Shown: piece after piece, positions 28,532 to 38,131 of the stretch
How the letters are laid out: each line of letters starts with the position of its first letter
Numbering within the stretch: the stretch's first letter is position 1
Assembly (NCBI GenBank): GCA_006438735.1
Contig: RCZF01000001.1
Span: 62,001 to 126,000 of the forward strand
Reading direction: 5' to 3'
DNA: 64,000 nt
Origin: Sphingomonas koreensis
GTDB lineage: Bacteria > Pseudomonadota > Alphaproteobacteria > Sphingomonadales > Sphingomonadaceae
Position numbers and translations under genes: made by a program
Notes under the pieces: generated by a model
Told to the model about the DNA's origin: nothing
Seen by the model: only the letters and a program-made list of their open reading frames with translations
The model's database searches: none

Positions 28532-29473
28532 TCAGACGCCCAGGCGGCTGCGTGGATTGTGCGTGTCCCGGCCCGGCCAGCTTTCGACGAACTCGGTAAG
28601 CGCGGTGTCGTTCGCCGGCAGGTCGATCATCAGCGTGACGAGCTGATCGCCGCGTCCGCTGCCTTTCTTGTGAAAGCCCTTGCCCTTGAGGCGGAGCACC
28701 TTGCCCGAACTCGATCCCTTGGCGATCGTCAGATTGACCGCACCGTCGACGGTCGGTGCGCGCACCGCGCCGCCGAGCACGGCCTCCGCCAGCGTGATCG
28801 GGAGATCGAGCCGCACGTCGTCGCCGTCGCGCGTGAAGAAGCGGTGCGGCTGCACCTCGATCGTGACGATCGCGTCGCCATTGCCCCCGGGCCCGGCCTG
28901 GCCCTTGCCGGCGAGCCGCATCTGCGTGCCGCTCTCGACCCCGGCGGGCAGCTTCAGATCGATCGCGCCATCGGCCAGCACGATGCGCTGCGGCTTGAGC
29001 GCGGCGGCGTCGACGAACGGCACCTGCAGGCGATAGGCGACATTGGCGCCCTTGGGCTTGGGGCCGCGATTGAAGCCGAAGCCGCTCGAAAAACCGCCGC
29101 CGCCGCGCTGCGTGCGCTGACCGAACAGACCTTCGAAAATGTCTTCCATGCCGGCGGTGTCGCCGCCGAAATCGAACTGCGAGGAATTGGGGCGGAAGCC
29201 TGCGGACCCGCCGCCGCCACCGCCGCCGCCGAAACCGAACGGTGCGGTGGGATTGCCGTCACCGTCGATCTCACCGCGATCGAACCGCGCGCGCTTATCC
29301 TTGTCGGTCAACAGATCATAGGCGTTGGTCACCTGGCTGAACCGCTCGGACGCCTTGGGATTGTCCTTGTTGCGATCGGGGTGGAGCTCCTTGGCGAGCT
29401 TGCGATACGCCTTCTTGATGTCCGCTTCGCTCGCGCCCCGCGCTACGCCCAGCGTTGCATATGGATCGGCCAT
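28532..29473 (-). CDS. J-domain co-chaperone (CbpA-like)
   Basis: A 313-aa DnaJ-family protein. The N-terminal J domain (about 1-70) carries His31-Pro32-Asp33 for stimulating DnaK. A Gly/Phe-rich linker follows ([11 protein letters not shown]) and then two C-terminal beta domains, with no cysteine-rich zinc finger. The class is therefore CbpA-like (type B) rather than DnaJ proper. The position at the head of the BrkB-fabI-aroC group suggests co-expression. Confidence 0.93.
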   Translation of the reverse strand: MADPYATLGVARGASEADIKKAYRKLAKELHPDRNKDNPKASERFSQVTNAYDLLTDKDKRARFDRGEIDGDGNPTAPFGFGGGGGGGGSAGFRPNSSQFDFGGDTAGMEDIFEGLFGQRTQRGGGGFSSGFGFNRGPKPKGANVAYRLQVPFVDAAALKPQRIVLADGAIDLKLPAGVESGTQMRLAGKGQAGPGGNGDAIVTIEVQPHRFFTRDGDDVRLDLPITLAEAVLGGAVRAPTVDGAVNLTIAKGSSSGKVLRLKGKGFHKKGSGRGDQLVTLMIDLPANDTALTEFVESWPGRDTHNPRSRLGV

Positions 29474-29554
29474 GTTGGTCCCTGTCGGTGTGTTAGCCGC
29501 CTATGTGGGCGATCGGCGGGCGTTGCGCAAATGGTGTGAGCGCCAAATCGGCGA

Positions 29555-30445
29555 TCACGACGCCATTTCGGTGAGCGGCGCGACATCGACCGAGACGGTC
29601 ATCTTCTGCGCGCCCGATCCCAGCACGATGCCGTCGATCGGCGCGATTTCGGCATAGTCGCGGCCGATCGCCATGATGATGTGATCGCCCGCCATCCAGA
29701 TGCCGTTGGTCGGATCGACGCCGATCCAGCCGAGCGCCTCGCCACACCACAGCAGCACCCACGCATGCGTCGCATCGGCGCCGACCAGCCGGTCTTCGCC
29801 GGGCGGCGGGATCGTGCGGATGTAGCCCGAGGCGTAAGCGGCGGGCAGCCCGGCGGCGCGCAGGCCGGTGATCATGATCTGGGCGAAATCCTGGCACACG
29901 CCGCCGCGGCGCATGAACGCCTCGCGCGGCGGCGTATCGACCAGCGTGGCGGTGGGATCGAAGGCGAACTCGGCCTGGATGCGCCGCGCCAGGCCGATCG
30001 CTGCCTCGAGCGCGGGGCGATCGGGATCGAGTTCCTGGGCGCACCAGGCGGCGATATCGGGATCGAGCGGGATCAACGGCGAGGGATAGAGATAGGCGCT
30101 CGGCCCCGCCGGCGACGCATCGCGGCTGGCGCGCGCCGCCCCGGCGATCTCGCCGAGCGTGGGATCGCCGGCGGACGGCACCGGCACCAGCCGATCGACC
30201 GTCACGCGCGCGACGCTGTCGATCGTCAGGTGGCGGACCGGCTCGTCGATCACCAGCCGCATGACGTTGGCGAGCCCGGCCTCGGCGCGCGCCGGCGCGG
30301 TGCGGCCGCTCGGCTCGATCGTCAGCGTGTAATCGTCGAGCGTCTGGCCCGACCACAGGATCGGCTTCAGCCGCAAATTGCACCGTGCGAAGCGGACGCG
30401 CGCGCCGTAATCGAAACGGGTGACGTGGCGGATGTTATAGATCAC
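29555..30445 (-). CDS. Transglutaminase-like cysteine protease family protein
   Basis: A 296-aa protein with an N-terminal bacterial transglutaminase-like domain (starting MIYNIRHVTRFDYGARV) and a papain-like transglutaminase core. The catalytic Cys is in RRGGVCQDFAQIM, His in DATHAWVLLW, and Asp in IGVDPTNG. No signal peptide is evident, so it is likely cytoplasmic. It overlaps the ATP-grasp gene by ATGA (30442-30445). Comparative work on this gene association predicts a peptide-ligation and modification system, with this enzyme trimming or cross-linking the product. Confidence 0.92.
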   Translation of the reverse strand: MIYNIRHVTRFDYGARVRFARCNLRLKPILWSGQTLDDYTLTIEPSGRTAPARAEAGLANVMRLVIDEPVRHLTIDSVARVTVDRLVPVPSAGDPTLGEIAGAARASRDASPAGPSAYLYPSPLIPLDPDIAAWCAQELDPDRPALEAAIGLARRIQAEFAFDPTATLVDTPPREAFMRRGGVCQDFAQIMITGLRAAGLPAAYASGYIRTIPPPGEDRLVGADATHAWVLLWCGEALGWIGVDPTNGIWMAGDHIIMAIGRDYAEIAPIDGIVLGSGAQKMTVSVDVAPLTEMAS

Positions 30446-32925
30446 GCCAGCGTCAGCCCGGCCGCGCGCAGCGGCTCTGCGCCTTGCAGAAAATAACGGT
30501 GCGCGATCGCTTCGGACAAGGCGCCGAGCCGTCGTTCGACATCGCCGAGCGCGTCGGCGTCGAGCCCCGCGGCGGTCGCGGTAGTGACGATCGCGGCGAG
30601 CCCGCTCGCCTCGGCCTGCTGGTCTTCCGCCATGCCGTCATCGGTCAGCACCGGCAGCGCCGCGAGATGCGCGCCGATACACTCGATCTGGAACGCCAGC
30701 GCACGCGGATTGCCGGGATCGAGCGCGATTAGATCGATCACCGGCACGCGCGCGATCCCGGTGAGGTAGCGCTGGCGGTAGCTGATCTGGCTGTCGGCGA
30801 GATCGAGCAGGGTCGTCAGATCGTCGATCCCAGCGCCGGTCATGCCGAACAGCCGCGTGGCGCGCGTGACGCTCAGCGCGCGTTCAATACGGCGGCCGAG
30901 ATCATGAAAGCGCCAGGCGTCGGTGCGGCCCATATGCTCGGCGGAGAGCCCCGAAAGCGCGGCATAGCGGCGCTGCAGCGATCCGGCGCGATCGAGGATG
31001 CCGCCGCGCGTCGGGAACGGCGCATCGAGCAGCCGCACCATATCCGCCGACAGCCGGTCGCGCGATCCCTGGCCGATCGATCGCGCGCGGCGATTGATGA
31101 TCCGCACGCTTTGCCAGCGCTCGTCGCCGCCCTCGATCGCGGCGCGCGCGAAGGCGGTGAGATCGGCGCGGCGCAGCGCGGCTGGATGCGGTGCGGCGCC
31201 GGCGGCGACGAGCAGCCCGACCAGCCGTCCGATCGTCTCACGCGCGAGCGACGCGCCGGCATCGGCGTCGATCGAATTGCCGAGCATCACGCGCACCACG
31301 CCGAGCAGTGCCTCGCCGCGTTCGAGATAGCGGCCGAGCCAGAAGAAATTGTCGGCAACGCGGCTCGGCAAGGTCCCCGGATTGCGGCGGATGTGAACCG
31401 AATCGCTCGCTGGCAGCAAGGTGATCGGCGCGACCGGCGCAGCGCCGTGGACGATCACATCGGCCGACCAGCTGCCCTCGCCCATCACCGAAGCGCGGGG
31501 ATCGGGATGCTCGCCGATCCGCGCAAAGCCGCCGGGCAGCACGACCCAGCCGCCGTCGCCGCCGCGCGCCGCGAAGACGCGCAGCGTGAAGGGGCGGGGG
31601 GTGAGCCCGCCGTCGGCGACCACCGGCATGGTCGACAGCCGGACGATCTCCTGGCCGACATAATCCTGCGGCCGGCGCGCCAGATCGGCGATCAGCGCGT
31701 CGCGCGCCGCCCCCTGGATCGCGCTACCCAGCGTCGCGCCGCCGCCGGGCAGGCCGAGCGGGGCAGGGCCGAAGGCGGGGCCGATCACCAGCGACTCGAG
31801 ATCCTCGATCACCTGATCACGCTCGCGCGGCTGGCCGCACCACCAGGTTGCGATGTTGGGCAGCTTCAGATCCTCGCCGAGCAGGCGGCGGGCGAGCTGC
31901 GGCAGGAATGCGGCGAAGGCCGGCGGCTCGATCGCGCCCGCGCCCGGCGCGTTGGCGACGACGACATTCCCTGCCGCCATCGCGTCGATCAGCCCGGCGA
32001 CGCCGATCTGAGAGTGCGAATCGAACGCCAGCGGATCGAGCAGCCGCGGATCGACCCGCCGCCACAGCGCGTCGATGCGCTTGAGCCCGGCGATCGTGCG
32101 AACGTAGAGCTTGTCCTCGAGCACGGTAAGGTCGGCGCCTTCGACCAGCAGCAGCCCAAGATAGCGCGCGAGATGCGCCTGCTCGGCATAGCTCGGGTTC
32201 CAGCGACCCGGCGTCAGCAGGCCGATGCGCGGTTCGACCCGGCGGCAGGCGGCGGCGAGCCCGTCGCGAAACGCGGCGAAGAACGGCGCATGGCGCAGGA
32301 TGTTCAGCCGGTTCTGCAGCCCGCCGAGCGTTCGCGCGATCGCCAGCCGGTTTTCCAGCGCATAGCCCGCGCCCGCCGGGCTGCGCAGATGATCGGCGAG
32401 CACGCGCCACTCGCCGGTCGGGCCGCGGCCGAGATCGACCGCGATGAAATTGAGGTGATAGCCGCCCGGCGGCGTCATCCCGACCAGCGGGCGCAGGAAA
32501 TAGGGGCTGCCGTTGACGAGGGCAGCGGGCAGATGGCCGTTGCGCACCAGCCGCGCCTCGCCATAGAGATCGCTGATCACCGCCTCGATCAACTCGGCGC
32601 GCTGGACGATGCCGGCCTCGATCGCCGACCATTCGCGCGCCTCGATCAGCAGCGGCACCGGCGACAACGGCCAGCGCCGCTCGTCGCTTTCGCCGGCGAT
32701 GCGGTACCCGGTGCCGATATCCTCCGCCTGGCGCTGCGCGCGATCCCGCGCATGGCCGAGATCGTCGCCCGATGCGGCCGCCAGCTCTTCCAGCGTCGCC
32801 TGCCAGGCGGGATCGTCGGCGCCTGCGCAAAGCACGTCGCCGCGCCGCTGCGGCCCGCAATAATCGGCGATCCACCGCGCGGCATGGGTGGCGGGATCGA
32901 GCAAGGGCGTGGCGGCGCTGGCCAT
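30442..32925 (-). CDS. Circularly permuted ATP-grasp / alpha-E domain fusion protein
   Basis: An 827-aa two-part protein. The first part (about 80-470) is a circularly permuted type 2 ATP-grasp with family motifs such as GMTPPGGYHLNFIAVDLGR, LTPGRWNPSYAEQAHLARYLGLLLVEGADL, and LPNIATWWCGQ. The second part (about 510-820) is the helical alpha-E domain (DUF403), starting near RVADNFFWLGRYLERGEAL. In many bacteria these are two genes; here they are fused. The family is predicted to make peptide-like bonds, but product and substrate are unknown. Confidence 0.93.
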   Translation of the reverse strand: MASAATPLLDPATHAARWIADYCGPQRRGDVLCAGADDPAWQATLEELAAASGDDLGHARDRAQRQAEDIGTGYRIAGESDERRWPLSPVPLLIEAREWSAIEAGIVQRAELIEAVISDLYGEARLVRNGHLPAALVNGSPYFLRPLVGMTPPGGYHLNFIAVDLGRGPTGEWRVLADHLRSPAGAGYALENRLAIARTLGGLQNRLNILRHAPFFAAFRDGLAAACRRVEPRIGLLTPGRWNPSYAEQAHLARYLGLLLVEGADLTVLEDKLYVRTIAGLKRIDALWRRVDPRLLDPLAFDSHSQIGVAGLIDAMAAGNVVVANAPGAGAIEPPAFAAFLPQLARRLLGEDLKLPNIATWWCGQPRERDQVIEDLESLVIGPAFGPAPLGLPGGGATLGSAIQGAARDALIADLARRPQDYVGQEIVRLSTMPVVADGGLTPRPFTLRVFAARGGDGGWVVLPGGFARIGEHPDPRASVMGEGSWSADVIVHGAAPVAPITLLPASDSVHIRRNPGTLPSRVADNFFWLGRYLERGEALLGVVRVMLGNSIDADAGASLARETIGRLVGLLVAAGAAPHPAALRRADLTAFARAAIEGGDERWQSVRIINRRARSIGQGSRDRLSADMVRLLDAPFPTRGGILDRAGSLQRRYAALSGLSAEHMGRTDAWRFHDLGRRIERALSVTRATRLFGMTGAGIDDLTTLLDLADSQISYRQRYLTGIARVPVIDLIALDPGNPRALAFQIECIGAHLAALPVLTDDGMAEDQQAEASGLAAIVTTATAAGLDADALGDVERRLGALSEAIAHRYFLQGAEPLRAAGLTLA

Positions 32926-33035
32926 CAGCGTGGCGCTCCGGCGGTGGTTTGGTTGGCGACGATGGCGATCACTGATTTCCCGCAGCGCTAGGCTGGCGAG
33001 GAGTCACCACAATCCTTGCTGCTGTGCAACAGAGA

Positions 33036-35516
33036 TCACAGATCGGGCAGCACCTGCGCCGATACGCCCCAGCCGGCGAGCGAGCGATCATTGGCGCGCT
33101 CGATCAGCGTTTCGGCGTCGGTGACGTGAAAGCGCGCGGCGGTATCGAGATCGCGCAGCTCGTTCCACGAAACCGGCGCGGCCACCGGCGCGCCGGAGCG
33201 CGCGCGCGCCGAATAGGGCAGGATCGCGGTGGCGCCGCGCTGGTTGCGCAGCCAATCGATGAAAATCTTGCCCTTGCGCTTGGCCTTGGACATCGTCGCG
33301 ACGAAGCGATCGGGCTCGGCGGCGGCGAGCGCGCGGCTGAAGCGATCGGCGAAATCCTTGACCGCCGGCCACTCGGCCTCGGGCTTCAGCGGCACGACGA
33401 CGTGGACGCCCTTGCCGCCCGACAGCATCGCGAAGCTGACGAGGCCCATTTCGGCGAGGTGATTCTTCAAATCCTCGGCCGCCTTCTTCACCGCGTCGAA
33501 CCCCAATCCTTCGTCGGGATCGAGATCGAACACCAGCCGATCGGGCTTTTCCAGCGCATCGACCGACGACCCCCAGCCGTGGAACTCGATCGATCCCATC
33601 TGCACGCAGGCGACGAGGCCGTCGGCGTCCTCGATATAGAGATAGGGCTCGGTCGATCCGTCTTTTTCGCGAATGTCGACATGGTGGACATAGTCGCCGA
33701 AGCTGCCGGCGTCGTGCTTCTGGAAGAAGCATTTCTTGCCGCGGCCTTGTGGGCAGCGGACGAGGCTGACGGGACGGTTGGCGGTCCATGGCAGCATGAT
33801 CGGCGCCAACTCAGCATAATAAGCGGCGAGATCGCCCTTGGTCACCTTGCTGTCGGGGAAGATCAGCCGGTCGGCGCTCGATACCTTGACGTGGATCGCT
33901 GGCGCGGCGGGCGTGGGCGCGGGCGCTTCGGGCACGACATCCTCCGCGGGCTTGTCCTCGCGCAGGCCGAGATAGCTCGGGTGGCGCAGCACGCCGTCAG
34001 GCGTGAATTCGGTGAAGGCGATCTCGGCGACGAGCTTGGGGCTGATCCACGACGCCCCGCGCGCGGCGACGCGCGGCACCTCGGCCGGCGGAGTCTTGCG
34101 CGCGAGGCGATCGAACTTGCCAGCGAGATCGTCCATCGCGTCGCGATCGAAACCGGTGCCGACCTTGCCCGAATAGACCAGCGCGCCGTCGCGATACTGC
34201 CCGAGCAGCAAGGAACTGAACGGCCGGCCCTTGGCGGTGCTTTTCGACCAGCCGATCAGCACGAATTCCTGCCGCCGCGTGCATTTGATCTTGAGCCAGG
34301 ATTTGCTGCGGGTGCCGCGATAAGGCGCGTCGGCGCGCTTCGAGACGATCCCTTCATAGCCTTCGCGGCACATCGCCTCGAACAGCTTTTCGCCGGCGCC
34401 GGTGATATGTTCGGCGAACTGGACGCGCTCGTCGGCGCCGTCGATCAGCGGGCGCAGCCGCTCTTTGCGCTGGACGTTGGGGAGAGCGGTGAGGTCTTCG
34501 CCGTCGAGCGACAGGATGTCGAAGGCGAACAGCGTCATGTCGCCGCCGTTCGAGATCGCGTCCTTGAGCGTCGAGAAATCGGGCTTGCCGGCCTTGAACG
34601 CGACGATCTCTCCATCGATCAGCGCCGAGGAAACGGGAAGGGCGGTGGCGGCTTCGGCGATGCCGGGGAATTTGTCGGTCCAGTCGTGGCCATTGCGGGT
34701 AAATACCTTTGCGGCGCCGCCCGCGACGGCGACAAGCGTGCGGTAGCCATCGTATTTGACCTCGTGAATCCAGCCGCTTCCAGTCGGCACGTCATCGACC
34801 AGGGTGCAGAGCTGGAGGTCGTGGAAGGCCGGCAGCTTGCCGTCAGTCCTGCGAAGGCGGGAACCCATCGCCCGCGCTTTGGGCTTGGGTGAACCTTTGG
34901 AGATGGGCCCCCGCTTTCGCGGGGGTGACGGTTCCGCCTTCTTTCCCTCGGCAATCTCCTGCATCGTCCGCCCGGTCTTGACGCTGGTCAGCCCGGTCTC
35001 GACGAGATCGTCCGATCCCCCCGCATCGGCGTCGTCGATCTTGCGCAGCAGCCAGTTCTCGCGCTTCTCCTTGCCGCGCGGCTTCAATCGGATCAGCAGC
35101 CATTCGCCCTTCATGCGCTCGCCTTGGAGGATGAAGTGGAGGTGGCCCTTTTCGATGTCCTTGGCGCTCTTGCCCTTGATCGGCGACCAGGTGCCTTCGT
35201 CCCACAGCATCACCGTGCCGCCGCCATATTCCTTCTCGGGGATCGTCCCTTCGAAGGTCGCATAGCTCAGCGGGTGGTCCTCGGTGCGGACCGCGAGGCG
35301 TTTGTCGTCGGGATTGATGCTCGGTCCCCGCGTCACCGCCCAGCTCTTGAGCACACCGTCCATTTCCAGCCGGAAATCCCAGTGGAGCCGCGTCGCGTCA
35401 TGTTTCTGGACGATGAAGCGGTTGCCGTGGCGCTTGGCGAGCGTGCCGGCCGGCTCCGCGGTCTTCGCGAAGTCGCGCTTGGCGTTGTAGAGCGCGAGGG
35501 GGTCATTCGCCGCCAT
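33036..35516 (-). CDS. ligD: Multifunctional DNA ligase D (NHEJ)
   Basis: The end-processing and sealing enzyme of bacterial non-homologous end joining, 826 aa, in the order phosphoesterase, ligase, polymerase. The phosphoesterase (about 30-190) keeps His39, His45, Asp47, Arg49 and His81. The ligase has the adenylation lysine Lys254 in HEVKYDGYR and the later motifs IDGEIVAF and EGIVSKR. The polymerase (about 545-820) has Asp664 and Asp666 (FDLDPDEG) and Asp754. Residues about 196-226, in the linker before the ligase, are encoded by a palindromic intergenic repeat. It lies 109 bp downstream of ku on the same strand. Confidence 0.97.
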   Translation of the reverse strand: MAANDPLALYNAKRDFAKTAEPAGTLAKRHGNRFIVQKHDATRLHWDFRLEMDGVLKSWAVTRGPSINPDDKRLAVRTEDHPLSYATFEGTIPEKEYGGGTVMLWDEGTWSPIKGKSAKDIEKGHLHFILQGERMKGEWLLIRLKPRGKEKRENWLLRKIDDADAGGSDDLVETGLTSVKTGRTMQEIAEGKKAEPSPPRKRGPISKGSPKPKARAMGSRLRRTDGKLPAFHDLQLCTLVDDVPTGSGWIHEVKYDGYRTLVAVAGGAAKVFTRNGHDWTDKFPGIAEAATALPVSSALIDGEIVAFKAGKPDFSTLKDAISNGGDMTLFAFDILSLDGEDLTALPNVQRKERLRPLIDGADERVQFAEHITGAGEKLFEAMCREGYEGIVSKRADAPYRGTRSKSWLKIKCTRRQEFVLIGWSKSTAKGRPFSSLLLGQYRDGALVYSGKVGTGFDRDAMDDLAGKFDRLARKTPPAEVPRVAARGASWISPKLVAEIAFTEFTPDGVLRHPSYLGLREDKPAEDVVPEAPAPTPAAPAIHVKVSSADRLIFPDSKVTKGDLAAYYAELAPIMLPWTANRPVSLVRCPQGRGKKCFFQKHDAGSFGDYVHHVDIREKDGSTEPYLYIEDADGLVACVQMGSIEFHGWGSSVDALEKPDRLVFDLDPDEGLGFDAVKKAAEDLKNHLAEMGLVSFAMLSGGKGVHVVVPLKPEAEWPAVKDFADRFSRALAAAEPDRFVATMSKAKRKGKIFIDWLRNQRGATAILPYSARARSGAPVAAPVSWNELRDLDTAARFHVTDAETLIERANDRSLAGWGVSAQVLPDL
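34841..34930. repeat. Family A palindromic repeat inside the ligD coding region
   Basis: CGTCAGTCCTGCGAAGGCGG, AACCCATC at one end and GAGATGGGCCCCCGCTTTCG, GGGGGTGACG at the other match the arms of the intergenic copies, with a different centre. The element is 90 nt, exactly 30 codons, and reads through without a stop as PSPPRKRGPISKG..MGSRLRRTDG in the linker between the phosphoesterase and ligase domains. Confidence 0.85.
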
Positions 35517-35526
35517 CGCCTAGTCT

Positions 35527-35615
35527 GTCATTCCCGCGGAAGCGGGAACCCATCTCCCGCCCGTCGCGCTTGATGCAGCCATACGAGATGGGTTCCCGCT
35601 TTCGCGGGGATGACG
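35527..35615. repeat. Palindromic intergenic repeat, family A
   Basis: GTCATTCCCGCGGAAGCGGG, AACCCATCTC, a centre of about 30 bases, then GAGATGGGTTCCCGCTTTCG, CGGGGATGACG. It fills the gap between ku and ligD, 11 nt ahead of the ligD ATG on the transcribed side, so the ku-ligD message would contain it. A second copy sits within ligD 600 bp away. Confidence 0.87.
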
Positions 35616-35625
35616 AGTAAGGCGC

Positions 35626-36483
35626 TCAAGCACGTTTCTTCGCCGCGGGCTTCTTCGCGGGCGCCTTTTTCGCCGGGGCCGCCTTGGCCGCGGGTTTGTC
35701 GAGCGACTTCTTCAGCGCCGCCATCAGATCGACGACGTTCGATCCGCCACGCCCGCTGCCGTCATCCTTGTCCTCGATGATCTTCTTGCCGGTCTTCGAC
35801 TTGCGCTTGCGCTCGATCAGGCCTTTCAGCGCGTCGACGTAGCGATCGTGGAATTCCTGCGGGTGGAATGGTCCGGTCTTCTTGTCGATCAACGTCTCGG
35901 CGAGCTCAAGCAGATCGGCATCGGGCTTATCGTCGGGAATATCGCGGAAATAGCCCTGCGCCTTGTTGACCTCGTCGGCATAGCGCAAGGTCTCGAGCAC
36001 CATGCCGCGTCCGCACGGCTTCAGGCTGACGACATATTCGCGCCCCCGCATGGCGAGTTGGCCAAGGCCGACCTTCTTGGTTTTCCTGAGCGCCTCGCGC
36101 AGCACGATGAACGCTTCCTCGGCGAGATCGTCGGCTGGCACGACGAAATACGGCTTTTCGTAATAGAGCACGTCGATCTCGCTGGCGTCGACGAACTGCG
36201 TCAGCTCAAGCGTCTTTTTCGATTCGAGCTTCACCGCGTCGATCTCGTCCTGATCGAGCAGCACATAGCTGCCCTTTTCATATTCATAGCCCTTCATGAT
36301 CTCATCGGCATCGACCGGGCCGACGCCGGTGACGACCTTTTCGTAATGGATCGGCTTGCCCGACGGCTCGTGAATCTGCCGGAACGAGACGTTCGCGCCC
36401 GATTTGGTCGCGGTGTAGATCTCGACCGGGATCGAGACCAAGGCGAGCCTGATTTGTCCCTGCCAATAAGCGCGCGCGGCCAT
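35626..36483 (-). CDS. ku: Non-homologous end-joining protein Ku
   Basis: A homodimeric DNA-end-binding protein of 285 aa that recruits LigD. The N terminus MAARAYWQGQIRLALVSIPVEIYTAT-type sequence and FRQIHEPSGKPIHYEKV are typical of bacterial Ku. The core ends near residue 225 and is followed by a Lys/Ala/Pro-rich tail (AAPAKKAPAKKPAAKKRA), which in other Ku proteins adds DNA affinity. The start at 36483 is chosen by homology; the frame is open further upstream but would run into the divergent pdxH promoter region. Confidence 0.97.
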   Translation of the reverse strand: MAARAYWQGQIRLALVSIPVEIYTATKSGANVSFRQIHEPSGKPIHYEKVVTGVGPVDADEIMKGYEYEKGSYVLLDQDEIDAVKLESKKTLELTQFVDASEIDVLYYEKPYFVVPADDLAEEAFIVLREALRKTKKVGLGQLAMRGREYVVSLKPCGRGMVLETLRYADEVNKAQGYFRDIPDDKPDADLLELAETLIDKKTGPFHPQEFHDRYVDALKGLIERKRKSKTGKKIIEDKDDGSGRGGSNVVDLMAALKKSLDKPAAKAAPAKKAPAKKPAAKKRA

Positions 36484-36574
36484 GCGGTTGGTTCCTCGTT
36501 GCGAAACCGATTCAATCCCCAGATGCGGGAGTCGTTCCTCGACACCGCGCGGCGCGGCAATTAAAGCGCGGGAC

Positions 36575-37150
36575 ATGGTCACCGATCCCCTCGCGCTGTT
36601 CGACGCCTGGTTTGCCGAAGCCAAGGCAAGCGAGCCCAACGATCCCAACGCTGTGGCGCTGGCGACGGCCGACGCCGCAGGGCAGCCGGCGGTGCGGATG
36701 GTGCTGCTCAAGGGCCACGGGGCGGACGGCTTCGTGTTCTACACCAACCAGCAGAGCCGCAAGGCCGATGACATCGCCGCCGATCCCAAGGCCGCGCTGC
36801 TGTTCCACTGGAAGTCGCTGCGCCGGCAGATCCGCATCGAAGGGCCGGTGACGACGGTAAGCGACGCCGAGGCCGATGCCTATTTCGCTTCCCGCGGCCG
36901 CGATTCGCAGCTCGGGGCGTGGGCGTCGGACCAATCTCGCCCGCTCGATCACCGAGAAACGTTCGAGGATCGTTTCGCCGCAATGCAGGCGCGTTTTCCC
37001 GGGGATGTGCCGCGCCCGCCGCACTGGTCGGGTTATCGTGTCGCGCCGCAGCGGATCGAATTCTGGCAGGACCGCGCGCACCGCCTCCATGAACGCCGGC
37101 TGTTCACCCGCACCGATGACGGGTGGACCGAGGGGCTGCTCTACCCATGA
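36575..37150 (+). CDS. pdxH: Pyridoxamine 5'-phosphate oxidase
   Basis: An FMN enzyme of 191 aa that oxidises PNP or PMP to pyridoxal phosphate. The FMN-site motif RMVLLKGHGADGFVFYTNQQSRK is clear, with LLFHWKSLRRQIRIEG and the C-terminal WSGYRVAPQRIEFWQDRAHRLHER family signature. The start at 36575 (MVTDPL) fits the family length. Its stop overlaps the next gene's start (ATGA). PLP made here is used by SerC encoded elsewhere in the window. Confidence 0.96.
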   Translation: MVTDPLALFDAWFAEAKASEPNDPNAVALATADAAGQPAVRMVLLKGHGADGFVFYTNQQSRKADDIAADPKAALLFHWKSLRRQIRIEGPVTTVSDAEADAYFASRGRDSQLGAWASDQSRPLDHRETFEDRFAAMQARFPGDVPRPPHWSGYRVAPQRIEFWQDRAHRLHERRLFTRTDDGWTEGLLYP

Positions 37151-38103
37151 GCCCGGCCGACAAGGAACGCGTCAAGCGCGCCTTGCCGCTGGCGACGCGC
37201 GCCGCGCTGGCCAGCGTCGGCACCGCCTGCGTGCTGATCGTCGCCAAGGCGGTCGCCGCCTGGCTGACCGGATCGATCGCGATGCTCGGGTCGCTTGCTG
37301 ATTCGGGGCTCGATCTGCTTGCGTCATTGGTGACGCTGTACGGCGTGTGGCTGGCGGCGCAGCCGGCCGATCACGATCACCGCTTCGGCCATGGCAAGGC
37401 CGAGGCGTTAGCGGCGCTGTTCCAGGTCGCGCTGATCACGGCGTCGGCGATCGCGATTGCCTGGCGCGCGGTGGTGCGGTTCGGGAACCCGGCGCCGACC
37501 TCGGACGCGGCGTTCGGCATCGGCGTTTCGGTCGTCGCGATCGCCGTCACCGCGCTGCTGCTTGCCTATCAGCGGCGGATCATTCGCGAGACCGGCTCGG
37601 TCGCGATCCGCGCCGACAACGTCCATTATCAAAGCGACGTGCTGCTCAACGTGTCGGTGATCGTCGCGATGGTGCTCGATCAATATTTCGGGCTGCGCGC
37701 GGCCGATCCGGTGCTCGGCATCCTGATCGCCTTGTGGCTCGCCTGGGGCGCGTTCCAGGCTTCCAGCCAGGCGATCGACCAGTTGATGGACAAGGAGTGG
37801 CCCGAGGAGGAGCGCGCGCGCTTCCTGGAGGTGGCGGCGAGCCATCCGGAACTTCGCGGCATACACGATTTCCGCACGCGGCGATCGGGCGCGCACGATT
37901 TCGCGCAATTCCACATGTATGTCGCGCGCGACATGACGGTGGAGGATGCGCACGTTGTGATGGATGCCGTCGAGGACAAGATCCGCGTCGCCTTTCCGAA
38001 GGCCGAGGTGCTGATCCATCTCGATCCCGAAGGCCATGTCGATACCGATAATCCGCTGATCGAGGCCGACGTGACGCCGCATTGGTTCGGCAAGCGTTTG
38101 TAG
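37147..38103 (+). CDS. Cation diffusion facilitator family transporter
   Basis: A proton-coupled divalent metal exporter of 318 aa (FieF/CzcD-like). It has about six transmembrane segments, the metal-site Asp in LADSGLDLLASL (TM2), a matching site in TM5, the HDHRFGHGKAEALAAL signature, and a C-terminal cytoplasmic domain (about 215-315) with the family's HDFRTRRSG and HLDPEGHVD. Metal specificity (Zn, Fe, Mn, Co) cannot be read. It is translationally coupled to pdxH by a 4-nt overlap. Confidence 0.93.
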   Translation: MSPADKERVKRALPLATRAALASVGTACVLIVAKAVAAWLTGSIAMLGSLADSGLDLLASLVTLYGVWLAAQPADHDHRFGHGKAEALAALFQVALITASAIAIAWRAVVRFGNPAPTSDAAFGIGVSVVAIAVTALLLAYQRRIIRETGSVAIRADNVHYQSDVLLNVSVIVAMVLDQYFGLRAADPVLGILIALWLAWGAFQASSQAIDQLMDKEWPEEERARFLEVAASHPELRGIHDFRTRRSGAHDFAQFHMYVARDMTVEDAHVVMDAVEDKIRVAFPKAEVLIHLDPEGHVDTDNPLIEADVTPHWFGKRL

Positions 38104-38131
38104 GCCTCCGCAACTCTCGAAAGACCGCCCC

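Noticed and set aside
30904-32991. A 695-codon plus-strand frame opposite the ATP-grasp/alpha-E gene
   Set aside because: Same reason: a compositional shadow with no recognisable motif, while the minus-strand frame has clear family motifs throughout.
33024-34892. A 622-codon plus-strand frame opposite ligD
   Set aside because: The ligD frame contains all catalytic residues of three domains; the opposite frame is low-complexity and meaningless.
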